Part shown: one piece after another, positions 7,729-16,372 of the stretch
Numbering within the stretch: position 1 is the first letter of the stretch
Layout of the letters: each line of letters begins with the position of its first letter
NCBI RefSeq assembly: GCF_003268475.1
Contig: NZ_MCIF01000002.1
Span: forward strand, 2,338,259-2,402,258
Reading direction: 5' to 3'
DNA from: Thermogemmatispora tikiterensis
GTDB taxonomy: Bacteria > Chloroflexota > Ktedonobacteria > Ktedonobacterales > Ktedonobacteraceae
Length of the DNA stretch: 64,000 nt
Translations under genes and position numbers: made by a program
The notes under the pieces: model-generated
What the model was told of the DNA's origin: nothing
The model's database searches: none
Seen by the model: only the letters and a program-made list of their open reading frames with translations

Positions 7729-9702
7729 ATGTTGCTCGAACTGAATATTAAAGATTTCGCTATCATCGACAATCTGCATCTCACTTTCCATCGACTCTTC
7801 AACGTCTTTACCGGCGAAACAGGGGCCGGCAAGTCTATCATCATCGACGCCGTCAGTGCCCTGCTGGGAGGAAAGATCGGTGCAGAGTATGTGCGCGCTG
7901 GCTGCGAGCGCGCCAGTGTCGAGGGCGTCTTTTCGCTGGAGACGCTGCTGCCGCCCGGCGGCAATGGCTTCCAGTCCCTGGCCCGCACGACTGAGGGGGA
8001 GGAGGAAGCGGCTGCTGTCGGCAATACGCTCTATGAAGCCCTGGAGCAGGCCGAAAGTCAGGAGGGCCGGCGCCTGGAACGCCTGCAGGCCGACCTTTCC
8101 AGCGCCGATGCGCGCGTGGCCCTCGCCAGCCTACTCCAGGAGTACGGTCTCCAGCCCGAGGATGGAACGCTGATCCTCTCGCGCGATATTTTCCGCTCGG
8201 GACGCACGGTCTCGCGGATCAATGGGCGTGCTGTCTCTCAGCATGTGCTGCAGCAGGTGGCCAGCTGGCTGATCGATATCCACGGCCAGAGCGAGCATCT
8301 GAGCCTGCTGCGCCCAGAGCAGCACGTTAATTTCCTTGATCGCTATGCTGAGCTGCTGCCGCTGCGTGAGCAGCTGGCGGCCCGCGTCAGCGAGTGGCGC
8401 ATGGTGCGCAAGAGCCTGCAGCAGCTCTTGCAGACTGAGCGCGATGAGAGCCGCCGTGCTGAGTTCCTGCGCTTTGAGATCGAGGAGATTGAGAAGGCTG
8501 AGCTGCAGCCCGGCGAGATCGAGGAGCTGGAACGCGAGCGGAAGGTACTGAGCAATGCCGAACGCATGCGCGAGCTGTGCGCCCTGATCTATGGGGCGAT
8601 CAAGGGGTCGGAGCTGGCTAGCGATCTGACACAGTCGGCCCTCGATCTGCTGCGCAGCGCCGCCCGTGCGCTCAACGAGCTGGCCCGCCTGGATAAGAGC
8701 CTTGCGGAACAGGAGGCCAACCTGGACGAGGCCATCTATCGCCTGGAGGATGTGGCCGCCGCTATTAGCAGCTATGAGACCGATATCGAAGATGATCCAG
8801 CCCGCCTGGCAGAAATTGAGGAGCGCCTCGATCTGATCGCCCGTCTGAAACGGAAGTACGGGGCTACGATTGAGGAGATTCTCAGGCGCGCCGAGGAGGA
8901 CCGCCAGGAGCTGGATCGCATCGTTAACCGCGAGGAGCATATCCGCAGGCTGGAGCAGCAGGATCAGCAGTTGCGCCGCGAGATCGGGCGCATCGCCCAG
9001 GAGCTGTCGGAGCGCCGCCGCACCGCTGCCGCTCGCCTGGCCAGCGCCATGGAAGAGCAGCTGGATGACTTGAATATGAAGCGGGCACGCTTCGCAGTGG
9101 AGATTCTTCAGGAGCCTGATCCCGAGGGGGTGCCAGCCACGATCGACGGCCAGCCCGAGATGTTCTACGCCTGCGACGCGACTGGCATCGATCGCATCCA
9201 GTTTCTGATCGCTCCTAATCCAGGCGAGCCTTTCAAGCCTCTGACAAAGATTGCTTCGGGCGGCGAGACCTCACGCCTGATGCTGGCTTTGAAGACAATC
9301 CTGGCCCGGGCCGATGCCACGCCAACGCTGATTTTCGACGAGATCGATTCAGGCATTAGTGGACGCAGCGGCCAGGTGGTGGCCGAGAAGCTGTGGATGC
9401 TGACACGCAACCACCAGGTGATCTGTGTAACGCATCTGCCACAAATTGCAGCTTTTGCTGATTTGCACTTCAATGTGAATAAGCAGGTGCTGGGAGAGCG
9501 GACGATCACGATCGTCAATGAGCTGCGTCCCGAACAGCGGGTGCGCGAGATCGCTCATATCATGGGCGGGAACGTGAGCGAGTTCTCTCTTAAGAGCGCC
9601 GAGGAGCTGCTGGCACGCTCCCAGCTCTGGAAGGAGAACTGGTTGCGCCAGGTTGAGAGCCAGACAGCAAGCCGGGACGCCTCTCAGGCCCAGGCCCACT
9701 AG
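7729..9702 (+). CDS. recN: DNA repair protein RecN
   Basis: A 657-residue SMC-like ATPase that tethers and organises DNA ends during double-strand break repair. The start MLLELNIKDFAIIDNL, Walker A GETGAGKS (about residues 30-37) and the C-terminal signature KIASGGETSRLMLALK, Walker B TLIFDEIDSGISG and VICVTHLPQIAAFAD are diagnostic. The centre is charged coiled coil, as expected. The protein is about 100 residues longer than the usual 550; part of the extra length is an acidic insert at about 70-125 (between EGVFSLE and the LILSRDI/GRTVSRING strand). The 170-bp gap before it carries no gene; the ATG at 7729 lacks a strong ribosome site. Confidence 0.93.
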   Translation: MLLELNIKDFAIIDNLHLTFHRLFNVFTGETGAGKSIIIDAVSALLGGKIGAEYVRAGCERASVEGVFSLETLLPPGGNGFQSLARTTEGEEEAAAVGNTLYEALEQAESQEGRRLERLQADLSSADARVALASLLQEYGLQPEDGTLILSRDIFRSGRTVSRINGRAVSQHVLQQVASWLIDIHGQSEHLSLLRPEQHVNFLDRYAELLPLREQLAARVSEWRMVRKSLQQLLQTERDESRRAEFLRFEIEEIEKAELQPGEIEELERERKVLSNAERMRELCALIYGAIKGSELASDLTQSALDLLRSAARALNELARLDKSLAEQEANLDEAIYRLEDVAAAISSYETDIEDDPARLAEIEERLDLIARLKRKYGATIEEILRRAEEDRQELDRIVNREEHIRRLEQQDQQLRREIGRIAQELSERRRTAAARLASAMEEQLDDLNMKRARFAVEILQEPDPEGVPATIDGQPEMFYACDATGIDRIQFLIAPNPGEPFKPLTKIASGGETSRLMLALKTILARADATPTLIFDEIDSGISGRSGQVVAEKLWMLTRNHQVICVTHLPQIAAFADLHFNVNKQVLGERTITIVNELRPEQRVREIAHIMGGNVSEFSLKSAEELLARSQLWKENWLRQVESQTASRDASQAQAH

Positions 9703-9725
9703 AGGAAAGGGGTGAAGCACCAGCA

Positions 9726-10817
9726 ATGGAGAGCTGGCCGGCGACAAAGGGAGAGAGCGAGCGCGAGCAGAGCGCTGAGGTGGCCGTGATTGGCGCCGGG
9801 GTCTCCGGCCTGGCAGCGGCACATATGCTGCGCGACCATGAGCTGCAGGTGGCGCTCTATGAGCGTGAGGAACGCGTGGGAGGCCGGGCCACGACGCGCG
9901 CCCGCGCAGGTTTTTGCTTCGACCCCGGCGCCCAGTATATCCACGGCAATGCGCCCGTCAGCGACGCCCTGCTGTTACAGCGCTTCGCTACCTCCGAACT
10001 GGTGTCCATTGCCAAGCCAGTCTGGACTTTCGATAGCCAGAATCGGATTCGCGAAGGTGATCCACGTCAGAACGCTCTACCGCGCTGGACCTATCGGCAC
10101 GGACTGCTGACGCTGGCAGAGCTGATGGCGCGCGAGCTAACGGTCTATACTCACTGTGAGATCGCCCGCCTGGCCTATATGAGACCAGGTTGGCGCCTCT
10201 TTTCTGCCACCGGTCAGGTTGTGGCCGAGGTCCCTGCCGTGCTGGTGACGTTGCCCGCTCCAGAAGCAGCAGCCTTGATGGCCGCGAGTGAGCTACCACC
10301 TGGGCTGCAGCAGGCCCTGCTTGCCGAGCTGGGCCGTGCTCGCTACCGTCCCCTGCTGTCCCTCGCTCTGGCCTGGCCCCGGAAGGCGCTCCCCCCTACT
10401 CCCTACTATGCCCTGGTCAATAGCGATAAAACTCATCCTATCTCCTGGCTAGCCCGCGAGGAGGAAAAGAGTCCCGAACGGGTTCCTCCCGCCTGGACGC
10501 TGCTCATCGTCCAGCTCGCGCCTGACTACAGCCGGGCGCACTGGTCATGGGATGATCAGGCCCTGGCTACAGCAACGACGACTCTGGTCTCGGCCCTGCT
10601 CGGACAGCAGCTGCCGGCTCCGCATTTCTACGATGTCCAGCGCTGGCCTCTGGCCCTTCCCGAACCGGAAAGACTGCTGGATGCCGAGACCCTGCACAGG
10701 GTGAGTGCCCCCTATGGGCTATTCTTCAGCGGCGATGCTTTCACTGGCGGACGAGTGCATCTGGCCCTGCGCCAGGGCCAGGAGAGCGCTCTACGCCTCC
10801 TGGCCAGCCGTCGTTAG
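9726..10817 (+). CDS. FAD-dependent amine oxidase / renalase-like oxidoreductase
   Basis: The 363-residue protein begins with a Rossmann dinucleotide fold, VAVIGAGVSGLAAAHML (GxGxxG near residues 22-27), followed by the acidic LYEREERVGGRATT segment that contacts FAD ribose and is typical of flavin amine oxidases and renalase-like enzymes. DPGAQYIHG matches the renalase GAQYF-type block. Near the C-terminus FFSGDAFTGGRVHLALRQG is the usual last FAD-binding motif. Substrate is unknown. It starts 24 bases after recN (GGAAAGGGG upstream), so co-transcription is likely. Confidence 0.75.
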   Translation: MESWPATKGESEREQSAEVAVIGAGVSGLAAAHMLRDHELQVALYEREERVGGRATTRARAGFCFDPGAQYIHGNAPVSDALLLQRFATSELVSIAKPVWTFDSQNRIREGDPRQNALPRWTYRHGLLTLAELMARELTVYTHCEIARLAYMRPGWRLFSATGQVVAEVPAVLVTLPAPEAAALMAASELPPGLQQALLAELGRARYRPLLSLALAWPRKALPPTPYYALVNSDKTHPISWLAREEEKSPERVPPAWTLLIVQLAPDYSRAHWSWDDQALATATTTLVSALLGQQLPAPHFYDVQRWPLALPEPERLLDAETLHRVSAPYGLFFSGDAFTGGRVHLALRQGQESALRLLASRR

Positions 10818-10883
10818 CTCTTTTTCTCTCCCAGCTCAGACCCACCCGGCTGCGCGAGCGGCTGGCAGTCCGCTGGACGGATA

Positions 10884-10892
10884 TGCTACAAT
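10884..10892 (+). promoter_or_regulatory. Extended -10 promoter element for the 10.9 kb RNA
   Basis: TGCTACAAT is an extended -10 (TG-N-TACAAT). No good -35 is visible, as is usual for extended -10 promoters. Predicted start of RNA is near 10899. Confidence 0.5.
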
Positions 10893-10898
10893 ACTAGC

Positions 10899-10996
10899 GA
10901 GTATTTGCCGCTGGCTGGCGGCGGACCCGCCCACCCTGAGATGGCTCAGATCAGGAGCACCAGCCCAAGGCCGCATCAGAGTGAGATGCGTTTTTT
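10899..10996 (+). ncRNA. Candidate small RNA or attenuated leader, about 98 nt
   Basis: Between an extended -10 box (10884-10892) and an intrinsic terminator lies a roughly 98-nt segment with three hairpins in series. Arms are GCCGC/GCGGC (10907-10911 and 10918-10922), CTGAG/CTCAG (10936-10940 and 10945-10949, loop ATGG) and CGCATC/GATGCG (10972-10977 and 10985-10990), the last followed directly by six T. It lies 87 bases upstream of a small membrane-protein gene. It could be a free sRNA or a leader whose terminator is regulated. It lacks the conserved SRP RNA core and did not match a riboswitch I know. Structure is inferred by eye. Confidence 0.45.
10972..10996 (+). terminator. Intrinsic terminator
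   Basis: A 6-bp stem CGCATC/GATGCG with a 7-nt loop, followed immediately by TTTTTT. Confidence 0.65.
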
Positions 10997-11082
10997 CATG
11001 CTCCAGTCGACCCCTGCAACATAGGGGGAATGCCAGGCAGCGGCAAGCAGCCAGCTGACCAGTACGTAAGGACCGTGAAGCT

Positions 11083-11313
11083 ATGAGCAAGACCATTCTC
11101 AGCACGGTGTTGCTGTTTCTCGTATTTGCGGCGTTTCTGTGGTGGGGGCTTTGGCAATTGGCGAATCGCACCAGCACCGAAGATGTCATTTACGCCTTGA
11201 TGCTCTTGGGGTGCGCAGGCTATGCCCTGGTTTCTATTTTGCTGCTGCCACGCAAGAAGACAGAAGACGAGCGAGAACGGCAGAGCAGAAAGGCCAGGCA
11301 TGCCCAGCGCTAG
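11083..11313 (+). CDS. Small two-pass membrane protein, unknown function
   Basis: A 76-residue protein with two hydrophobic segments (about 4-24 and 36-55) separated by a short polar turn (ANRTSTED), and a strongly charged C-tail rich in Lys, Arg and Glu. That pattern puts both termini on the cytoplasmic side. I recognise no family. AAGGA lies upstream of the ATG. It lies 87 bases downstream of the candidate terminated RNA (10899-10996), which may control it by attenuation. Confidence 0.6.
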   Translation: MSKTILSTVLLFLVFAAFLWWGLWQLANRTSTEDVIYALMLLGCAGYALVSILLLPRKKTEDERERQSRKARHAQR

Positions 11314-11352
11314 TCGAGCTGCGAGAGCAACTCTAGCGTTCATCGGTCACCT

Positions 11353-11823
11353 ATGGTAGAGGAGCGCGCCACCCCCCTTGTGATTCGCCTGGCCTGTGAG
11401 GAGGATATCCAGAGCATCGAATACCTGGATCGCTTCGGCACCTCCCCCACGCGCAATATTCATCGTGAGCTGGAGAAGTATTTTGGCTCGGTCGATCCCT
11501 CCACGCACGAGCGCGGTTTGATTTTTCTTGGGGAGCTGGAGGGGCGAGCCGTGGCCAAGGCAGAGCTGATGTTGCCGCCCGCCGATGGCAGCGAAGGGAG
11601 CCGCACCGGCTATATCCGCCGGGTGGTGGTGCTGCCGGAATATCGGCAGCGGGGCTTGGCCCGCCGTTTGCTTCAGTTTATCATTGACTTTGCCCGCCAA
11701 GAGGAGCAACTGGAGGCGCTCGACCTGCACGTTTGGGAGGAGAACAGGCCAGCCATTCGCCTCTATGAGTCGCTGGGCTTCCAGCTGCAGCACCGCGAGC
11801 TATATTATCGCCTTTCCCTCTAA
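11353..11823 (+). CDS. GNAT-family N-acetyltransferase
   Basis: A 156-residue GCN5-type acetyltransferase. IRLACEEDIQSI opens the fold, and the acetyl-CoA loop is RRVVVLPEYRQRGLARRLL (about 90-108, Q/R-x-x-G-x-A/G). It ends with the usual WEENRPAIRLYESLGF motif (about 132-147). Acyl acceptor cannot be predicted. It starts 39 bases after the small membrane protein and may share its transcript. Confidence 0.85.
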   Translation: MVEERATPLVIRLACEEDIQSIEYLDRFGTSPTRNIHRELEKYFGSVDPSTHERGLIFLGELEGRAVAKAELMLPPADGSEGSRTGYIRRVVVLPEYRQRGLARRLLQFIIDFARQEEQLEALDLHVWEENRPAIRLYESLGFQLQHRELYYRLSL

Positions 11824-11863
11824 CCCAGCGCAGCGGTGGCCCTCCGCCACTCGCTTCCCTTTC

Positions 11864-11912
11864 TTTGTTTGTTTGTTTACTTACTTACTTACTTGCTTGC
11901 TTGCTTGCTTAC
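11864..11912. repeat. Compound tetranucleotide repeat (TTTG)n(TTAC)4(TTGC)4
   Basis: A 49-bp tract of 4-bp periodicity: three TTTG units, four TTAC (11877-11892), four TTGC (11893-11908), then TTAC. It lies in the 389-bp gap (11824-12212) before the GT87-type gene. Nothing else was recognised in that gap apart from a T-rich region and a weak TATACA near 12168. Confidence 0.85.
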
Positions 11913-12212
11913 TCATCTCCAGATCTCTGCAAGACGAAGCGGCCTCCCCAGCCTCACGCCAATTTGTGACGCCCGGCTCTTCCTCTTCGTTGTAAGACTC
12001 AGGCTGGGGAAACATCTGAGAAAGCCCTGCCCCGCCCGTTCTCTGGCCGTCCTGGTTGCACTGGCTCGGTCGTCTGGCCAGCGCAGCAGGCCCGAGAGCA
12101 GACCAGGCCGTCTCCCACAGGTTCCCGGTGCCGGTTGGGTAGTGGTCCTGTCATACGCACGAGTATACAACAGGCTTGCCTTACATCAGTATCAGGAGGG
12201 AAGTGGAACGCT

Positions 12213-13865
12213 ATGGTGCAGCCATCCCTACTGCCCCCGTCCCTGGAGGCGTGCGAGCAGCAGGCCACGCAGGTCACCACCACAGCCAAACGCAGCTGGT
12301 TACGGTTCTTCTTCAGTGAGGATCAAAGCCCCGACAACTACATGGTCCGCGCCCTGCAGGAGCGCGCTGTCTGGATCGGCATCGCCCTGATCCTGCAAGC
12401 GCTCAACGAGATCGATCACCGTCTCTATATGCCCTACCTGCTCCCCTACGGCTCGCTCATTCCTTTGGGGTTGATTCTGGGCAGCTTCGCCGCCATGCTG
12501 ATGGCTCTGCGCCCCTTGCCGCGACGGCCACAGCCGCGGACCCTGAGTCAACCTTTCCCACGCCGCTGGCAGCGCATTGCCCTCATCCTCATCTTGTTGA
12601 CAAGCGTGGCAGGCGTGATAGAGCTAGGTCGTGGCGTGGTGATGTGCTTCCTCCCTCCCGAGTTCTCCAACGATGGCACAACCCTGGACACCAACGCCGC
12701 TGCACTCCTGCTCGCGGGACACAATCCCTATAGCGATTCGAACTTTGTGAGTATCGCGCGCACCTTTGCGATCCAGCCCGAGTGGACCACCCCTCTGCGT
12801 CAGGGCCGCTTTGCCAACCGCCTGGACTATCCCTCGGATGCTGAGCTGGCCGCTGCTTTCGCCGCAGCCCTCAAGACCGGCCAGGCCCCTGAGTTTGAGG
12901 GTAAGGTGAGCTATCCCGCCCTCTCTTTCTTGACTCTTGTTCCTTTTGTGCTACTTCATTCTCCTTTACGCGATGTGAATGTGCTCCCTCTGTATTTGCT
13001 GAGCTATCTGCTGATCGTGGCAATCGGCTGGCGGGTGGCTCGCCCGGAGCTACGCCCCTGGGTTTTACTTCTCAGCCTGGCAAATGTCCCCATGTGGGCC
13101 TCAACAACAGGGGCGAATCTCGATATTTTGTGCTGTCTGTTACTACTGCTCGCCTGGCTGCTGCGCGAGCGCGGCTGGCTCTCGGCCTTCTTACTGGGAC
13201 TGGCCATCGCTACAAAGCAACCAGCCTGGTTCTCGACGCCTTTCTATCTGATTATGGCCTGGCGCCTTTATCAGCCTCGGGAGGCGCTGCGCCGCCTGGG
13301 AATTGCTGCTGTGACGGCCCTGGTGGTGAATCTCCCGTTCATTGTCTGGAACCCCGGAGCCTTCGTCTCCGGCGTGCTGGCCCCTCTCAACGATCCAATG
13401 TTCCCGCTCGGGGTTGGGATTATTAATCTGAGCGCCACCCACCTGATCCCCTATCTCCCTGAAAAGGTCTATCTGGCTCTTGAGCTGGCAGCTATGGTGG
13501 CCTCGCTGGCCTGGTACTGGCAGATCTGTCGTACACGGCCAGAGGCGGCCTTCTTTTTGGCTGTGGTGCCACTCTTCTTCGCCTGGCGCAGCCTCTCATC
13601 TTACTTCTACTGTGCGGCCTTCCCGCTCTTTGTGCTGCAGATGGCTCGCCAGCGACAAAAGGCGGCCCCCAGGCGCGAGCAGCACCCCTCCCAGCGTCCT
13701 GGCTCCGGCGAGCCGTTCCCCGCGCTGGTCGAGCAGCGACCTCTACCAGCTCTGAGCGGACGGGCGGCCTTGCAGCCAGCAGGGGCAGGGCTGTTGTCAA
13801 GCCTGCCAGCGGTTGATTCATTCCCTGCTCTGCCGCTGCAGCGACAGTCACGATTGTCAGGCTAG
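12213..13865 (+). CDS. GT87-type polytopic membrane glycosyltransferase (GT-C fold)
   Basis: A 550-residue membrane protein with about ten hydrophobic segments. After the first membrane pass it has DTNAAALLLAGHNPYSDSNF, the D-x-A-x-x-L-x-x-G-x-NPY motif of GT87/DUF2029 transferases that use polyprenyl-phosphate sugars. Later come ANLDILCCLLLLLAWLL and IATKQPAWFSTPF, in which the Lys is typical. The C-terminal 75 residues are a soluble Pro/Arg/Gln-rich tail of no clear family. ATG 12213 is preferred because AGGAGGG (12194-12200) lies 12 bases ahead; an in-frame ATG at 12135 would add 26 residues but lacks a ribosome site. A role in cell-envelope or lipid glycosylation is inferred. Confidence 0.7.
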   Translation: MVQPSLLPPSLEACEQQATQVTTTAKRSWLRFFFSEDQSPDNYMVRALQERAVWIGIALILQALNEIDHRLYMPYLLPYGSLIPLGLILGSFAAMLMALRPLPRRPQPRTLSQPFPRRWQRIALILILLTSVAGVIELGRGVVMCFLPPEFSNDGTTLDTNAAALLLAGHNPYSDSNFVSIARTFAIQPEWTTPLRQGRFANRLDYPSDAELAAAFAAALKTGQAPEFEGKVSYPALSFLTLVPFVLLHSPLRDVNVLPLYLLSYLLIVAIGWRVARPELRPWVLLLSLANVPMWASTTGANLDILCCLLLLLAWLLRERGWLSAFLLGLAIATKQPAWFSTPFYLIMAWRLYQPREALRRLGIAAVTALVVNLPFIVWNPGAFVSGVLAPLNDPMFPLGVGIINLSATHLIPYLPEKVYLALELAAMVASLAWYWQICRTRPEAAFFLAVVPLFFAWRSLSSYFYCAAFPLFVLQMARQRQKAAPRREQHPSQRPGSGEPFPALVEQRPLPALSGRAALQPAGAGLLSSLPAVDSFPALPLQRQSRLSG

Positions 13866-13933
13866 GTCAGTTGCGATGTTGCTCTCTATGGACAGCACCG
13901 GACCGGCCTGCCTGGCTGCCAGTAGATGAGGTC

Positions 13934-13963
13934 TCGACGCCTCACGCCCGGACGTGATACAAT
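13934..13963 (+). promoter_or_regulatory. Promoter of the TPR - rlmD - maf operon
   Basis: TCGACG (13934-13939) and TACAAT (13958-13963) are spaced by 18 bases, with the start codon at 13985, giving a leader of about 15 bases. If the in-frame ATG at 14021 is used, the leader is about 50 bases. Confidence 0.45.
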
Positions 13964-13984
13964 CCTCCCAACAGAGACAGAGGT

Positions 13985-16372
13985 ATGTCGCCGCGAGGGG
14001 AGGAGCAGAATACTACTCATATGGCACGTAAGAAAGAAATTGCCAGCCCGGTCTCTGCAGAGGACCAGTCTCGTCTCCAGAGCCTGCTCGCGCAGGTCCC
14101 TGATCTGGCCAGGCAGCTCCGCAGCAGCCAGAGTCAGCAGGAGGCGGAGACTGCTCTGGCACCTGTTACTTCCGCTCCCGTGAACGTCCAGCTTGCTTTC
14201 ATGCGAGAGCTGGCGCAGGGATCGCCGGGACCCGCGATCAGGGAGCAGTCCCCGGAGTCACAAGCACTACAGACGCTTTCCTCTGCAGGAGGGCCTCGCT
14301 GGAGCGCACAGGACGCTGCCGATCTCTTGCAGGCTCTTTATCATTACAGCCCTGAGAAGGAGTGTCGCAAGGAGGCCAGGCGCTCGCTGATACGCTTGGA
14401 AGGAGCCCGCATTTATCCTCAATGGCAGCCGCCACGCGAACAGCCAGCAGCTTTCCAGAGCCACCCTCCACGTTTCTGGAAAGGGCTGGTGTCAGAGACA
14501 CGCGAGCGGGGTGAGGTCCAGCTCTTCCTTTGCTGGGAAGAGAGCTACGACTATGATGAGGCGCGCCTGATCGCGCTCGGGCTGGATTTCTGGCAGCAAG
14601 GAGTGCGCGACTGTATCGTCGAGCGCGCGAGCAAACGCCGCATCGAGGCCCGCCTTGGCGAGCTGATGAGCCGCCTGGAGGAGGCACGCTTTAGCGAGTG
14701 TACGCTGACCGAGGGCCGCCGCTTGCTGGAAGAGGCGCTGGCGGTGAGCCGCTGGCGCGGGCAGGAGCTGCCAGAAAGCTATCGCTATCACCTGCCGCTG
14801 ATCCGCCAGCTGGTCCTGGAGGCCCCCGAAGCTGAGGCCGGCCAGGATCGTGGCCTGACCTTCATTCAGCCAGGCCTGGACCCGGAAGAGCTGGCTCTCA
14901 CCTTTATCGGCGCCTGGTCGCTGGGTGACTTCGGGCTGGCCTACGATTTGCTGACACCGCAGAGTCCTTTGCGCGAGGGGCTGAGCCGTGAGGAGTGGGT
15001 CGAGCGCCGCCGCGCCTGGGCCAACGAGGCACACCCTGCCCGCCTGACGGTCAGCTTTGTGACCGAAAGCGAGCAGCCACAAAGCGGCCTCTGGCTGCCC
15101 GGCAGCACACTCTCCAGCCGCGGTCCACGCAAGCTGGTCGAGATCGGCTGGTCATTGGAGCTGAGCGAGACGCCCCTGAGCGGTACCTTGCCAGAGATGG
15201 CAATGGGAACAGCGGTAAATAAGGAAACAGGCCGACACTGGCTCTGGACGAGCTATACGCTACTACGCCAGGATGAATCCTGGCGCATTCACTCGATGAG
15301 CGATGAGGGCGCTCGCGCACAGGGCCTCCCGATTCCTGAGCTGCAACAGCGCATTAAGGAGCACGATGATCGCGTCCGTGAGATTTCAATGCAACAGCGC
15401 GAAGCTTTGCTGAAGAGCATTTCGCTGTTGGACCGTCCTGACCCGCAGGTACTGCTCGAAGAGATCACACGCCGCCTGACGCAGGCCCTACACTATGAGG
15501 ATGCGCTGATGGTACGTCTTCCGCTCGACCAGCAGATTGTTGAGAATGCCTATAACCACGCCGCCGCTCTCCGCAACGGCGAGCGCGGCATGGTCTATCT
15601 GGAGCGTTTAGCCCAGCGCTTCCCAGGTCGCCGCGCCGATGCCTTGCGCGAGCTGGCCATGACCGAGGATAGTCTGGCGACCCTTTTCGAGCAGCAGGGC
15701 TTAAAGGAGCGGAGCCGCCGCTTCGATGAACTGGCCGAGCAGCATATGCAGGAGTCGCTGGCGCTGCGTCCGACGGCCCTTGGCTATGCGCTCCTGGCGC
15801 AGATGAAGCTGCAGCACACAGCAGCCCCGCTGCCTCCGCCAGAGGCCCTGCAGGAGGCGGAGCAGCTGCTGGCGCAGGCTCGGGCGCTCAATCCTAATCG
15901 CGCAGAGGAGACCATTATCGAGGCCGCCCTGGGGACGATCGCCAGTGCCCGAGGCAACCAGCCTCAAGCCTTGCAGCATTATGAACGGGCCGCCGCGCTC
16001 AGCCCCGACTATCCCGGTATCTGGCTGGCTTTGAGCCATACACAGCGCGCCCTCGGTCGAAGGGCAGAGGCTCGCGAGAGCCTGCGGCGTGCTCTTCGCT
16101 ATAATCCTGCCGATCTGCAAGCCTATAGCGAGCTGGTGGACCTGGCTGTCGAGGAACGGCAGTTTGGAGAGGCGCACGCCGTGTTGGAGGAGGGCTTGAA
16201 GCAGCTCCCACAATCGGCTCATCTGCGCGCGCTATTGGCGATGGTTCTGGCCGAGCAAGGCGATCTGCGCCAGGCCCAGCGCTTTTTAGAAGAGGCTGAG
16301 CAGATCGATCAGCGCCTGCCCAGTGTGCAGGCTGCACGCGAGATTTTGAACGAACGCAGGAAACAGCGATGA
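13985..16372 (+). CDS. Large TPR-repeat protein, unknown function
   Basis: A 795-residue, mostly helical, acidic protein. Residues 1-110 are helical and Gln/Ser-rich. About 120-290 hold a charged domain with LFLCWEESYDYDEARLIALG. About 295-440 hold an NTF2-like looking block starting LALTFIGAWSLGDFGLAYDLL and ending with SWRIHSMSDEG. From about 500 onward there are tetratricopeptide-like helix pairs, for example GIWLALSHTQRALGRRAEA and AHLRALLAMVLAEQGDLRQA, in at least four repeats. TPRs mediate protein-protein contacts. No catalytic motif is seen. Start may be ATG 13985 or the in-frame ATG 14021 (MARKKE, GGGGAGGAG 15 bases ahead). Its stop overlaps the next start by four bases (ATGA at 16369), so it is translationally coupled to the rRNA methyltransferase. 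Confidence 0.7.
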   Translation: MSPRGEEQNTTHMARKKEIASPVSAEDQSRLQSLLAQVPDLARQLRSSQSQQEAETALAPVTSAPVNVQLAFMRELAQGSPGPAIREQSPESQALQTLSSAGGPRWSAQDAADLLQALYHYSPEKECRKEARRSLIRLEGARIYPQWQPPREQPAAFQSHPPRFWKGLVSETRERGEVQLFLCWEESYDYDEARLIALGLDFWQQGVRDCIVERASKRRIEARLGELMSRLEEARFSECTLTEGRRLLEEALAVSRWRGQELPESYRYHLPLIRQLVLEAPEAEAGQDRGLTFIQPGLDPEELALTFIGAWSLGDFGLAYDLLTPQSPLREGLSREEWVERRRAWANEAHPARLTVSFVTESEQPQSGLWLPGSTLSSRGPRKLVEIGWSLELSETPLSGTLPEMAMGTAVNKETGRHWLWTSYTLLRQDESWRIHSMSDEGARAQGLPIPELQQRIKEHDDRVREISMQQREALLKSISLLDRPDPQVLLEEITRRLTQALHYEDALMVRLPLDQQIVENAYNHAAALRNGERGMVYLERLAQRFPGRRADALRELAMTEDSLATLFEQQGLKERSRRFDELAEQHMQESLALRPTALGYALLAQMKLQHTAAPLPPPEALQEAEQLLAQARALNPNRAEETIIEAALGTIASARGNQPQALQHYERAAALSPDYPGIWLALSHTQRALGRRAEARESLRRALRYNPADLQAYSELVDLAVEERQFGEAHAVLEEGLKQLPQSAHLRALLAMVLAEQGDLRQAQRFLEEAEQIDQRLPSVQAAREILNERRKQR

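Noticed and set aside
10899..10996. SRP (4.5S-like) RNA
   Set aside because: The size fits, but the conserved GGAAGG-AGCAGCC core is absent.
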